Shown: positions 22,074 to 31,929 of the stretch, in pieces
Position numbering within the stretch: position 1 is the first letter of the stretch
Layout: each line of letters starts with the position of its first letter
Origin: UBA8522 sp035528895
Lineage (GTDB): Bacteria; Acidobacteriota; Aminicenantia; Aminicenantales; UBA8522
DNA length: 33,395 bases
Direction of reading: 5' to 3'
NCBI GenBank assembly: GCA_035528895.1
Contig: DATKXS010000208.1
Span: 1-33,395 of the forward strand
Notes under the pieces: model-generated
Told to the model about the DNA's origin: nothing
Database searches by the model: none
The model's input: the letters and a program-made list of their open reading frames with translations, nothing else
Translations under genes and position numbers: made by a program

Positions 22074-24143
22074 ATGATGGAAGACGCCGTCCTGGCCGCG
22101 CTCAGACAGAAAAAACAAGGCATGTCCTTCCATCAACTGGCCGGACTCCTCCGCCTCCGGGGCCGCTCCCAGACCAAGCTCCGGGCGGCCCTCAAGAACC
22201 TTCTGAAACGGGGTCGGATCTATAAAAAGAAAGACAGTTACATCCTGTTCCCGGATAAGACCGTGATCAAGGGGAAGTTCCTTTCTTCCGGGCGGGGATT
22301 CGGGTTCGTCCGGCCCGAGGGCGGGGACTGTGAAGACGTTTTCGTCCCGGCCCGCTATTCCCTGGGAGCAGTCGACGGCGACCGCGTGGAGATCATGGTC
22401 AAGGAACGGGGGAAGAAAGGGAAACCCGAAGGCCAGGTCGTCCGCCTGTTGAAAAAAGGACGGCAGACACTGCTCGGGATTTTCCGGGAGCGCTTCGGCC
22501 GGCCGTACCTCGCGCCTTTTGATTCTCCGGCGGAAGAGGTCCCGCTGTCCTCGACGGGCTCGTTCAAGCTCTCTCCGGGAGTCATCGTCGAGGCCGACCG
22601 GGATGCCCTGGCCGTCCGGGAGGTCTTGGGAATGCCCGACGATCCCGGTGTCGATACCCGGGTCATGATCAAGCGGTTCGGGCTGGAAGCGGATTTCTCG
22701 CCCGAAGCCGCCGCCGAAGCCCGCGAAACCCGGCGCCGGATCTCGGCCCAGGATAAAGAAGGGCGGGTCGATTACCGGGACTGGATTACGGTGACGATCG
22801 ACGGCGAGACGGCCCAAGACTTCGACGACGCCGTCAGCATCAGGAAATTGTCCTCGGGGCATTACCGGCTCGGTATTCACATTGCCGACGTCTCCCATTA
22901 TGTCCGGCCTGGGTCGGCCTTGGACGGGGACGCCCGGCGCCGGGCGACGAGCGTCTATTTCCCCGGACTCACTCTGCCCATGCTTCCGGAGGAGCTCTCC
23001 AACGACCTCTGCAGCCTGCGTCCGAGGAAGACGCGGCTGACCATGACCGCACTCCTCGAGATCGACGGGAAGGGCCGGGTGGTGAAGGCCGAGTTCCATC
23101 CTTCGCTCATCAAGACGGTCGAGCGGATGACCTATACCTCGGTGTTCAAGATCTTCCAGGGAGATGAGGCCGAGCGGCGCCGGTACAAAGCTCTCCTCCC
23201 CGAATTCCTGTTGATGCGGGAACTGGCCTCGACCCTCCGGGCCCGGAGAGAGGAACAGGGCAGTCTGAATTTCGACCTCCTCGAGCCCGAGCTCGTCTAC
23301 CAGGAAGGCCGGCTTCAGAGCGTCGCCGCCTTCGAGGCGAACGAGGCTCACCATCTCATCGAGGAATTCATGGTGGCCGCCAACGAGGCCGTAGCCGGGT
23401 ACCTCGGCCGGGCCGGGAGGCCGTCCCTCTATCGGGTCCATCCTCCGCCGGGCCGGGCCGATCTCGAGGAACTGAGGGATTTGCTCGATCATTTCGGGCT
23501 GGTGCTTCCCAAACCCGAGAAAACGACTTCCAGGGACCTGCAGAGGATCTTGAAGCAGGTGGAGGGAAAGCCCGAGGAGAAGGTCATCCAGCAGCATGTC
23601 CTCCGGGCCCTGCGGCTGGCCGTATATGCGGCCGAGAACACCGGCCATTACGGCCTGGCCAAGGAGGATTACACCCATTTCACCTCTCCGATCCGTCGCT
23701 ATCCCGACCTCATCGTCCACCGCGCCCTCAAAGCGGAGCTGCGGGCTGAAAAGGAGAAGCTCTCCGGTCTGCCGGGGCTGGCCCTCCACTGCTCCGAACG
23801 GGAGAGGAAAGCCGACGGAGCCGAGAAAGAGCTGGTGGAATGGCGCATCTTTCGCTTCCTCAAGGATAAGCTTGGCGAGGAATTCCCCGGCCTCATCGTG
23901 GACATCAACAAGGCCGGGGTGGTCGTCGAGCTCGAGGATTTTTTTGTCCATGGCCTCATCCCTTTTGCCGATCTCGGAGGAGACTACTTCTACAGGAAGT
24001 CGAAGCAATTGCTCGTCGGCCGGCGTTCGGGGAGGCGGTTCACCATCGGCCAGAGGGTCGCCGTCATCCTGGCTGCTGTCGACCCCCAGCTTCGCCGGAT
24101 GACCCTGGTGTTGAACAGGGATGGAAGGGGAGGATCGTCATGA
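22074..24143 (+). CDS. rnr: Ribonuclease R (RNB-family 3'-5' exoribonuclease)
   Basis: Processive 3'-5' exoribonuclease that degrades structured RNA; acts in mRNA turnover and rRNA quality control. In order: N-terminal helix-turn-helix-like part (about 1-60), cold-shock RNA-binding domain (GKFLSSGRGFGFVRPEGGD), RNB domain with the metal-binding cluster TIDGETAQDFDDAVSI and ADVSHYVRPG, YFPGLTLPMLPEELSNDLCS and HFTSPIRRYPDLIVHR, and a C-terminal S1 domain (FPGLIVDINKAGVVVELEDF). The 689-aa length is in the RNase R range. The ATG is 1 nt after the upstream stop, without a clear ribosome site, so coupling is likely. The stop overlaps the next start (ATGA). Confidence 0.96.
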   Translation: MMEDAVLAALRQKKQGMSFHQLAGLLRLRGRSQTKLRAALKNLLKRGRIYKKKDSYILFPDKTVIKGKFLSSGRGFGFVRPEGGDCEDVFVPARYSLGAVDGDRVEIMVKERGKKGKPEGQVVRLLKKGRQTLLGIFRERFGRPYLAPFDSPAEEVPLSSTGSFKLSPGVIVEADRDALAVREVLGMPDDPGVDTRVMIKRFGLEADFSPEAAAEARETRRRISAQDKEGRVDYRDWITVTIDGETAQDFDDAVSIRKLSSGHYRLGIHIADVSHYVRPGSALDGDARRRATSVYFPGLTLPMLPEELSNDLCSLRPRKTRLTMTALLEIDGKGRVVKAEFHPSLIKTVERMTYTSVFKIFQGDEAERRRYKALLPEFLLMRELASTLRARREEQGSLNFDLLEPELVYQEGRLQSVAAFEANEAHHLIEEFMVAANEAVAGYLGRAGRPSLYRVHPPPGRADLEELRDLLDHFGLVLPKPEKTTSRDLQRILKQVEGKPEEKVIQQHVLRALRLAVYAAENTGHYGLAKEDYTHFTSPIRRYPDLIVHRALKAELRAEKEKLSGLPGLALHCSERERKADGAEKELVEWRIFRFLKDKLGEEFPGLIVDINKAGVVVELEDFFVHGLIPFADLGGDYFYRKSKQLLVGRRSGRRFTIGQRVAVILAAVDPQLRRMTLVLNRDGRGGSS

Positions 24144-25225
24144 GGACACAGCATTTTGAAGCGCTGCTGGTTCTGGATAGCCCAGGGGTTTCGCTCCCCA
24201 ACCAAGTCCTGCTTCTTCTCCGGGACCAGAAAGTGGCCGCCTCGATCCGAGTCTACGGTCCCGGGCCGGAGCCCAAGCACGGCCAGCTTTTTATTGGAGC
24301 GACCGCGCTCCGCCCCTTGATGCTCAAGTGGAAAGACACATTGGTTGTCCTGGATCCTCAAGACAAGGCGCGGATCGGCCGAGGGACGGTCCTCAACCCG
24401 GGCTTCACAGAAGAAGGGAAGCCGAAGAAGGCGGTTGATTGGGATTTTCTTCCGGCCCTTTCCGGGAGCGAGGAGGATATGCTCGAAGCGCTCTGCCGGG
24501 AGAAAGGGATCCGGGGCCTTCATGAACGGGAGATCCATGAATTCTGTGACCTGAGCGAGGAGAGTCTCCAGAGCCTGGGAGAAAAATTGGAGGGGGAAGG
24601 GAGGATCAAGATCCTGGCTTTTTCGCCCCTCTTCCTGATCTTGGGCCAGAGCTTTGACCATCTCGGCGAGAAAGTGCTTGCCTACCTGGAAAAATTCCAC
24701 GAAAAACATCCTGCCCAGAAGGGTGTCCTTCTAGAAAAGGTCAAGCAGAGGTTCGGCGTTTCCGAGAAGATCCTTCTCCTGGTAGTCAAGACGCTGGAGA
24801 GAGCGGGGAAGGCGAGGCAGGCCGGGACTCGGCTGATGCTTTCCTCTCATCAGGTAGCCCTCTCCGCTCAGGAGGAGAAGATTCTAGATCAGCTCGAGGA
24901 GATGTGTTACCGGGGCGAATTCCAGTCCGTCTCGCTCGGCGAGATCCAGCGCCGGTTCCGTATCTCCCAGGAGCGGCTGGAAAGACTGCTCTCTCTTCTG
25001 ACAGAACGAAAAAAGGTCTTTCAGGGACCGGAGGGGCTGTTCATCCATTCCCGCTGGCTGGATGAGGTCATCGCCCAGGTGAGGTCCTCGGGGAAGAAGG
25101 AGCTGACGGTGGCCGATTTCAAGAAGCTGACCGGCCTGAGCCGGAAGTACGCCATCCCGCTGCTCGAGCTTCTCGACCAGATGAAAGTCACCCGGCGCCG
25201 GGGAGCCTGGCGCGAGATCTTGTAA
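24140..25225 (+). CDS. SelB-like protein without GTPase domain (domain III plus winged helices)
   Basis: SelB is the selenocysteine elongation factor: an EF-Tu-like GTPase followed by four winged helices that bind the SECIS hairpin. This 361-aa protein matches only the second part. The C-terminus (about 320-361), ELTVADFKKLTGLSRKYAIP then LLELLDQMKVTRRRGAWREI, is the SelB wing-3 signature. Residues 241-312 (GEFQSVSLGEIQRRF, then HSRWLDEVIAQV) match wing 2, and two more winged-helix-like units precede it (about 108-240). The N-terminal 90 residues resemble SelB domain III (DTLVVLDPQDKARIGRGTVL against the usual TIGGGxVL). There is no P-loop or G1-G4 motif, and no room for them: the ATG overlaps the rnr stop. 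Probably an RNA-binding protein; target unknown. Confidence 0.8.
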   Translation: MRTQHFEALLVLDSPGVSLPNQVLLLLRDQKVAASIRVYGPGPEPKHGQLFIGATALRPLMLKWKDTLVVLDPQDKARIGRGTVLNPGFTEEGKPKKAVDWDFLPALSGSEEDMLEALCREKGIRGLHEREIHEFCDLSEESLQSLGEKLEGEGRIKILAFSPLFLILGQSFDHLGEKVLAYLEKFHEKHPAQKGVLLEKVKQRFGVSEKILLLVVKTLERAGKARQAGTRLMLSSHQVALSAQEEKILDQLEEMCYRGEFQSVSLGEIQRRFRISQERLERLLSLLTERKKVFQGPEGLFIHSRWLDEVIAQVRSSGKKELTVADFKKLTGLSRKYAIPLLELLDQMKVTRRRGAWREIL

Positions 25226-25245
25226 GGAAAGACAGTTCTATTCCC

Positions 25246-26541
25246 TCAATCTCTGCCGTGGCATTTCTTGAACTTCAGTCCGCTGCCGCACGGACAAGGG
25301 TCATTTCTCCCGATTTTTTCCTTTCCCGGAGAGGAGCGGCCTTCTTCTTCGGCCAGAATTTTCATGATCGCATCGGCATATTGCCCCTGGCGGAGCAAGT
25401 CCGCCATGATCCGCATAGGCCTATCCACGTGCCCGAAAAAAGCCTTGAGCCCCGTGCATAACCAGTTTAAACCGGGCTCCCCGTCTGTCGTGGTGAGCAG
25501 CCTGTTCTTCGGGCATTCCCCGTAACAGGTGAAAAGGAATTCGCACTCACGGCAGGAGCGCGGGAGGGTCGCGGACTTGTCCTGGCCGAAGCGGCGCTGT
25601 CTTTCTGATGAGACAAGCTCCCTGATCGGCCTCTCTTGGATATTCCCCAACAGGTATCGCGGTTCGACATAATGGTCACACGAATAGAGATCGCCGGTGT
25701 GCTCGAGAGCGACGCTATCACCGCAGGTCGGGCTAAGGACACAGACGGTCGATGCGCCTTGTAGATAGGACGCCAGGACGGCGTCAAAAAAGGTCACGAA
25801 CATCCGGCCGACATCCCGGCGCACCCATTCATCGAAGATGGCGATCAGAAAGCGGCCGTACTGCTCGGGGTCGACCGTCCGGGCGGTCACTTTTGTCCCT
25901 TCCTGATAGCCGGTCTCATTGGCCCGCTCGACGATCGGGATGAGCTGGACATAGCGCGCTCCCAGCTCGTCACGGAAAAAACGATACACCTCCAGAGGAT
26001 GCCGGCTGTTCGCCGCGTTGACCGTGCAGAGGATATTGAATTCGACTTTGTGCTTCTGCATCAGCCGGGCGGCCCGGATCACCCTGTCGAACACGGATTT
26101 CCCGCCCTTGTCGTGGCGATAAATGTCATGGAGATGACGGGGCCCATCGAGGCTGAGCCCGACGAGGAAATGGTTGTCGTGGAGAAACCGGCACCACTCC
26201 TCATCGAGCAGAACGCCGTTCGTCTGCAGGGTGTTCTCGATGCGCAGGCCGGTCCTGGAGAATTTCTTTTCGACCTCGATTGTCCGCCGGAAGAAATCGA
26301 GTCCCCTGAGCGTTGGCTCGCCCCCCTGCCAGGAGATCATCACCTGGGGCGCCCGGTGGCCTTCGATCGTCTGGCGGATGTAAGCTTCCATCAGCTCATC
26401 GGACATCCGGAAGTGGCTCTTGGGGTAAAGACTCTCTTTCTTCAGAAAGAAACAGTAGTCGCATGCCAGGTTGCACTTGGCTCCCGTTGGCTTGGCCATC
26501 ACATGGAAGGTCTGCGGGCTGCGGATTAAGGTTTCACTCAT
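25246..26541 (-). CDS. Anaerobic sulfatase-maturase-type radical SAM/SPASM enzyme with SEC-C tail
   Basis: Radical SAM enzymes of this family oxidise a Cys or Ser of sulfatases to formylglycine without oxygen. Here the SAM cluster is C23-x3-C27-x2-C30 (AKCNLACDYCFF), followed by ISWQGGEPTLRG and NTLQTNGVLLDEEWC. The SPASM region has the auxiliary-cluster cysteines (CGDSVALEHTGDLYSCDHYV, CRECEFLFTCYGECPKNR, and the Cys in NWLCTGL). The last 20 residues, GRNDPCPCGSGLKFKKCHGR, are a SEC-C zinc motif as found at the end of SecA. 431 aa. The sulfatase-family protein in this window lacks a Cys/Ser target, so substrates must be elsewhere. It converges with the SelB-like gene, 20 nt apart. Confidence 0.9.
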   Translation of the reverse strand: MSETLIRSPQTFHVMAKPTGAKCNLACDYCFFLKKESLYPKSHFRMSDELMEAYIRQTIEGHRAPQVMISWQGGEPTLRGLDFFRRTIEVEKKFSRTGLRIENTLQTNGVLLDEEWCRFLHDNHFLVGLSLDGPRHLHDIYRHDKGGKSVFDRVIRAARLMQKHKVEFNILCTVNAANSRHPLEVYRFFRDELGARYVQLIPIVERANETGYQEGTKVTARTVDPEQYGRFLIAIFDEWVRRDVGRMFVTFFDAVLASYLQGASTVCVLSPTCGDSVALEHTGDLYSCDHYVEPRYLLGNIQERPIRELVSSERQRRFGQDKSATLPRSCRECEFLFTCYGECPKNRLLTTTDGEPGLNWLCTGLKAFFGHVDRPMRIMADLLRQGQYADAIMKILAEEEGRSSPGKEKIGRNDPCPCGSGLKFKKCHGRD

Positions 26542-26590
26542 GGATCACGGATCCTTCCACGAAAGATTAAGATAGACTTTCCGAATCCGG

Positions 26591-26735
26591 CCTGTCAATT
26601 GGAGCGGCACAGGAGGCCGCCCGTAAGCCCCCGTAGCGGAGGGGGGACCCATCGTTCCGATGGGGGGAACCGACGGGCCTGGTTCCCCGGGGTGCGGGGG
26701 CCAAGGGCGGCCTCCTGTGCCGCTGGTCTGACAGG
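26591..26735. repeat. 145-bp compound inverted repeat
   Basis: Outer arms CCTGTCA (26591-26597) and TGACAGG (26729-26735); after a 5/4-nt mismatch, perfect 20-bp arms AGCGGCACAGGAGGCCGCCC (26603-26622) and its complement (26705-26724). The interior is extremely G/C-rich and can pair again (GCCCCCG with CGGGGGC; CCCATCG-TTC-CGATGGG). It lies between divergent genes, so it cannot be an ordinary terminator. It fits a palindromic mobile element or a structured regulatory region. Confidence 0.75.
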
Positions 26736-26795
26736 ATTCCTATTCAGCCAGGGTTGGTGTAATATCTTCTTGAACCCAATCGGAAGGAGTTTATG

Positions 26796-28946
<2,151 letters not shown>

Positions 28947-28949
28947 GAT

Positions 28950-30305
28950 TCATCTGATCAGGTGGAATCTCGTCTGGCGGCCGTCGAGATAGATGACGCC
29001 CTTTTCCGTAAAGGCTACGGCCTGTTCCAGGGGCAGGCGGAATTCCTTGCCTTCGCCCCATTCCGGCACGGGCGCCGTCACGCTCAGCTCGACGGTGAAG
29101 CAGCTGTTCGGGACGAGCTTGACGTCGCCCCGGCCGGGATTATTGACCTGCTCCCACGGCAGTCCGATTAGAGGTCCCGGCTCGTGGAGAAAATAGCCGA
29201 GCGAATGCGAGTACACCCGGGGTCCGGGGATTCCTGATTCTTTGGCCTTCCTCAGGATGTTACCCAGCATCTCGTTTCCGGTGAGGCCGGCCTTGAACTC
29301 GCCGCAAAAGATGTCCTGGAGCCTGTTGGCCTCGGCCATCATCTTTTTGAAGGTCTCGGGAACATCCGTTTCGCCGGCCCTCAGCACGTAGGCCATTTCC
29401 TGGCAATCGGAATTGTAACGCATGTACTTAACGCCGACATCGCAGTGGACAAGGTCGCCCGGCCGGATGACCTTGTCGTCCCTGCCGTGCCGTTCGATAT
29501 CCTTGGGATGGCGGCCGCGGATCGAGACGAAGGGCATGAACGAGACTTTGAGCCCGAGATCGGCCGCCCGCTGCCAGTAGTAATAACGGAGGTCGTCGGT
29601 CGTGGTAAAGCCCGGTGTTGTAATCTTGCTGGAGAACACATCGGCGATGATCGAATGGGAGACAGCCTGGGCCCGCTCCATGAGCTCGATCTCTTCATCG
29701 AGGAGCGTTTCCGCCCAGAGTGTGACCAGCGGCTCGGCCGATTCGAGGCGGGACGCATATTTCGGCCCGATCGCTTCGACCAGTTTTTTCTTGAGGACGA
29801 CGGTCAGACCGCCGGCCGCCCACTGGACCTCGCCCTCGTTAATCCCGATCCTCTTGGGGTCGCGCTCCCGGACGATCCGCCCGAGGCAGTCCCACTGGCT
29901 TTCTTTCTTCTGTGTATCCCAGGCCGCGGCATCCCAGACATTTTTGAAGAGCCCTTGCGTGTCCGTGCGGGAGACGTTGAGCCGCTCGATGCCCTTGTCG
30001 GGGCCTTGGTCATAGAAGACAAGGATCTGGGTGATCGGGTTCCAGTTTTCGTACGGCATCATAGTCTCGAAGATGGGGTCGTGGTTGTCCTCGTTGCCGC
30101 TGATGATCCACATGTCGAAACCGGTTTCGCGCATCATTTTGGGCAGGAGCTCATCGAGCCGCGTCTGCGTGATCTGGAGAGTGAGCGCGGCCCTCTCCCG
30201 GATGCTCAGGACGGAGGGGGAGCCCGGCGCTGTCTGGGCAGGTGCCGGGATTGCTGAGACCAGGAGGACGAAAGCCGGAATCAGGAAGAACCATTTTTTT
30301 CTCAT
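28950..30305 (-). CDS. Secreted M24 family metallopeptidase (Xaa-Pro aminopeptidase-like)
   Basis: Exported two-metal peptidase with the pita-bread fold. Signal peptide RKKWFFLIPAFVLLVSAIPA. An N-terminal creatinase-like domain (about 35-210) precedes the catalytic domain. Metal ligands are all visible: Asp in LVHCDVGVKY, Asp in YNSDCQEMAY, His in LGYFLHEPGP, Glu in CFTVELSV and Glu in PLEQAVAF. 451 aa. The ATG at 30305 has AGAGGAGAG upstream. Such enzymes cut N-terminal residues next to proline. With the S46 dipeptidyl peptidase convergently beside it, it suggests an extracellular peptide-trimming locus. Confidence 0.92.
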   Translation of the reverse strand: MRKKWFFLIPAFVLLVSAIPAPAQTAPGSPSVLSIRERAALTLQITQTRLDELLPKMMRETGFDMWIISGNEDNHDPIFETMMPYENWNPITQILVFYDQGPDKGIERLNVSRTDTQGLFKNVWDAAAWDTQKKESQWDCLGRIVRERDPKRIGINEGEVQWAAGGLTVVLKKKLVEAIGPKYASRLESAEPLVTLWAETLLDEEIELMERAQAVSHSIIADVFSSKITTPGFTTTDDLRYYYWQRAADLGLKVSFMPFVSIRGRHPKDIERHGRDDKVIRPGDLVHCDVGVKYMRYNSDCQEMAYVLRAGETDVPETFKKMMAEANRLQDIFCGEFKAGLTGNEMLGNILRKAKESGIPGPRVYSHSLGYFLHEPGPLIGLPWEQVNNPGRGDVKLVPNSCFTVELSVTAPVPEWGEGKEFRLPLEQAVAFTEKGVIYLDGRQTRFHLIR

Positions 30306-30457
30306 GGGTGCTCTCCTCTTTGTATTTATCCTTTCTCATATCATTCCAGGAGAATGACTGTCAAACGCAGGCGGAATCCAAGCGAAAGAACGCGTTGACA
30401 GAGATTGACGACGGATGATACGTTGGGGCTTCGATCAACGGATGAGTGGAGGGATCC

Positions 30458-30815
30458 GTGAGCAGTCATAGGCTGAGATTGGCAGGGTTAGTTTTGTTTT
30501 TTGTTGTTGCTTTTCTTTCTAATGGGCAGACGCAGGTCATGATGTCTCACGACGAGGCGGTGAAATGGGCCGACCAGACGCTGGCCCGGCTGACGCTCGA
30601 GAAAAAGATCGGCCAGATGATCTGCGCCGATATCGCCGGCGGCTATATCACAGACAGCGATCCCCGGCTCGAGCGGCGAGCGCGGCTGGTTCGGCAACCA
30701 GGCCGTCTATTTCGATTCTTTTATCAAGCTGCTCAAGGGCGGAATCAAACCGAAGGGAAGACTCCCTGTCTTGGTGAGTGAAAAATATCCGATCGGATGC
30801 GGGTTGTCCTATTGA
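30458..30815 (+). pseudogene. GH3 beta-glucosidase remnant with a large internal deletion
   Basis: The 5' part, from a GTG at 30458 with TGGAGGG upstream, encodes a signal peptide (RLAGLVLFFVVAFLSNG) and the start of a GH3 domain (KWADQTLARLTLEKKIGQMI). Near 30678 the reading frame changes, and from 30684 to 30815 another frame encodes the typical GH3 C-terminus: FDSFIKLLKGG, KPKGRLPVLVSEKYPIGCGL, SY, stop. Roughly 500 residues of catalytic domain are missing, so an internal deletion joined the ends out of frame. The original 5' frame stays open to 30781 and might be called a small secreted protein, wrongly in my view. Confidence 0.75.
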
Positions 30816-30821
30816 CCTGAA

Positions 30822-31496
30822 TTACTTATTTCCTGCCCCGAGAGCCCTTTGGATTTCCCGCCTCCAGGAGCGGAAATATTCGCGGAGGTCATTCAGCCGA
30901 CAGCTCCGAACGAGGAGGAGCAGGTCGCCGTCGTCGTCCTCGAACTCTTCGCATTTTTCCATGGCCACGCCCAGCCAGTAAAGATCAAAGCCGGGGTCTT
31001 TGAGCTTGCATTTTTCGATTAACGCTTCCTTTGTAAATAGCTCTCTACATAAAAAATAGACATCGACGAAATCCCGAAGGGCGGCCCGTCCGAATAGAGC
31101 GAGTAGCTTATTCGTCGCCATATCGATCAGGCTGTCCACCCTTAGGCCGGATATCTCATCAGATAACGTCGGCTCCTCGAACCGGAAGGGCGAGTCCAGG
31201 GCAAAATGGACGAGGGTTTGTTCCTCCGCCGAACCGACCTCAATCTCGATAAAAGAATGGAACCCCCGGAGCCGGCTGAGCTTCAGGTTGTTCTTGGCGA
31301 GGACATCTTCCAGCCTTTGGCTGAAGGTCGGGATGAGTTCTTCGGATGATGTGAAATAATCCAGGTCATGACTCCTCCGATGCCTGAGAAAAAAGGCGGA
31401 AAGAGCCGTGCCACCTGTCAGATAGAAAGCGTCGCGGTCGGCCAGCCCGACAAAGGCCTTAAGGATTTCTCTTTGAAGACGGCTCAGGATTTCCAA
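30822..31496 (-). CDS. AbiEii/AbiGii-type nucleotidyltransferase toxin
   Basis: Nucleotidyltransferase of the AbiEii toxin family; relatives give phage resistance by altering tRNA or other targets. The core motif is FYLTGGTALSAFFLRHRRSH then DLDYF, the usual GGTAL...RxSxDLD. Later helices include SLIDMATNKLLALFGRAALR and FVDVYFLCREL. I place the start at the TTG of 31496 because it has a strong GGGAGGA at 4-5 nt spacing and gives 224 aa beginning MEILSRLQREIL; the frame upstream is only the shadow of the partner gene. It overlaps that partner by 38 nt. Its end is 6 nt from the GH3 remnant. Confidence 0.85.
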   Translation of the reverse strand: MEILSRLQREILKAFVGLADRDAFYLTGGTALSAFFLRHRRSHDLDYFTSSEELIPTFSQRLEDVLAKNNLKLSRLRGFHSFIEIEVGSAEEQTLVHFALDSPFRFEEPTLSDEISGLRVDSLIDMATNKLLALFGRAALRDFVDVYFLCRELFTKEALIEKCKLKDPGFDLYWLGVAMEKCEEFEDDDGDLLLLVRSCRLNDLREYFRSWRREIQRALGAGNK

Positions 31497-31728
31497 ACCA
31501 TTCCTCCCAGAATCTCTTGACAGGACGGGGCAAGTAGGCTTTGATTCGCTCGAATGACGCCTTGAAGTCGCGACGGTCGACCTTGGCCAAGAGAGATTGG
31601 ACATCGGCCTGCCTTCCTCTTGAAAGGACCTGTTGGACATACATATCGAGTTGTGAACGTTTGGACAGATCGATCTCCGCCCCTTCACGAAGGTTCCAGA
31701 ATAGTCTTTTCTCGGCCACGATTTTCAT
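31459..31728 (-). CDS. Small partner (putative antitoxin) of the AbiEii-type toxin
   Basis: 89-aa basic, helical protein: MKIVAEKRLFWNLREGAEID, LSKRSQLDMYVQQVLSRGRQ, then a C-terminal FERIKAYLPRPVKRFWEEWF. It differs from the classic AbiEi winged-helix antitoxin. The arrangement (short gene first, overlapping the nucleotidyltransferase) and my memory of similar short proteins before AbiEii-like genes support an antitoxin role, but no function can be read from its sequence. The ATG at 31728 has a GGCGGA site upstream and a good promoter. Confidence 0.75.
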   Translation of the reverse strand: MKIVAEKRLFWNLREGAEIDLSKRSQLDMYVQQVLSRGRQADVQSLLAKVDRRDFKASFERIKAYLPRPVKRFWEEWFGNPEPSSKRNP

Positions 31729-31758
31729 GATGAATGATCCGCCTGAATTCCTTGATTC

Positions 31759-31787
31759 ATTATACCGGGAAACGGGCCGCTTGTCAC
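31759..31787 (-). promoter_or_regulatory. Promoter of the AbiEii-type module
   Basis: GTGACA (31787-31782), 17-nt spacer, perfect TATAAT (31764-31759) on the minus strand. Predicted start about 31752, leaving a 24-nt leader that contains the GGCGGA ribosome site. No palindrome is visible over it. Confidence 0.65.
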
Positions 31788-31929
31788 CGCGCTTATCCGC
31801 GCCGACGATTCCAACCGAGTGGGCAAGGGTCTTTCGCTGATAGCGGGCCAAACAAGCCGGCTTTTTTCCTCCTGATCTCCGTGAAAGCGAAAGGATCTTT
31901 TGGAGAGGGACGAGCCGGGATCAGAAGCC

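Noticed and set aside
22017..24008. 663-codon open frame antisense to rnr
   Set aside because: Rich in Gly, Pro, Arg, Glu and Asp without domains, and fully opposite a well-conserved gene; a normal by-product of high G+C codon use.
30395..30423. Promoter for the GH3 remnant (TTGACA at 30395-30400)
   Set aside because: The -35 is perfect, but no acceptable -10 lies at 16-18 nt.
30458..30781. Intact small secreted protein of about 107 aa
   Set aside because: Its start is a GH3 N-terminus, and its tail is out-of-frame sequence whose other frame encodes a GH3 C-terminus.
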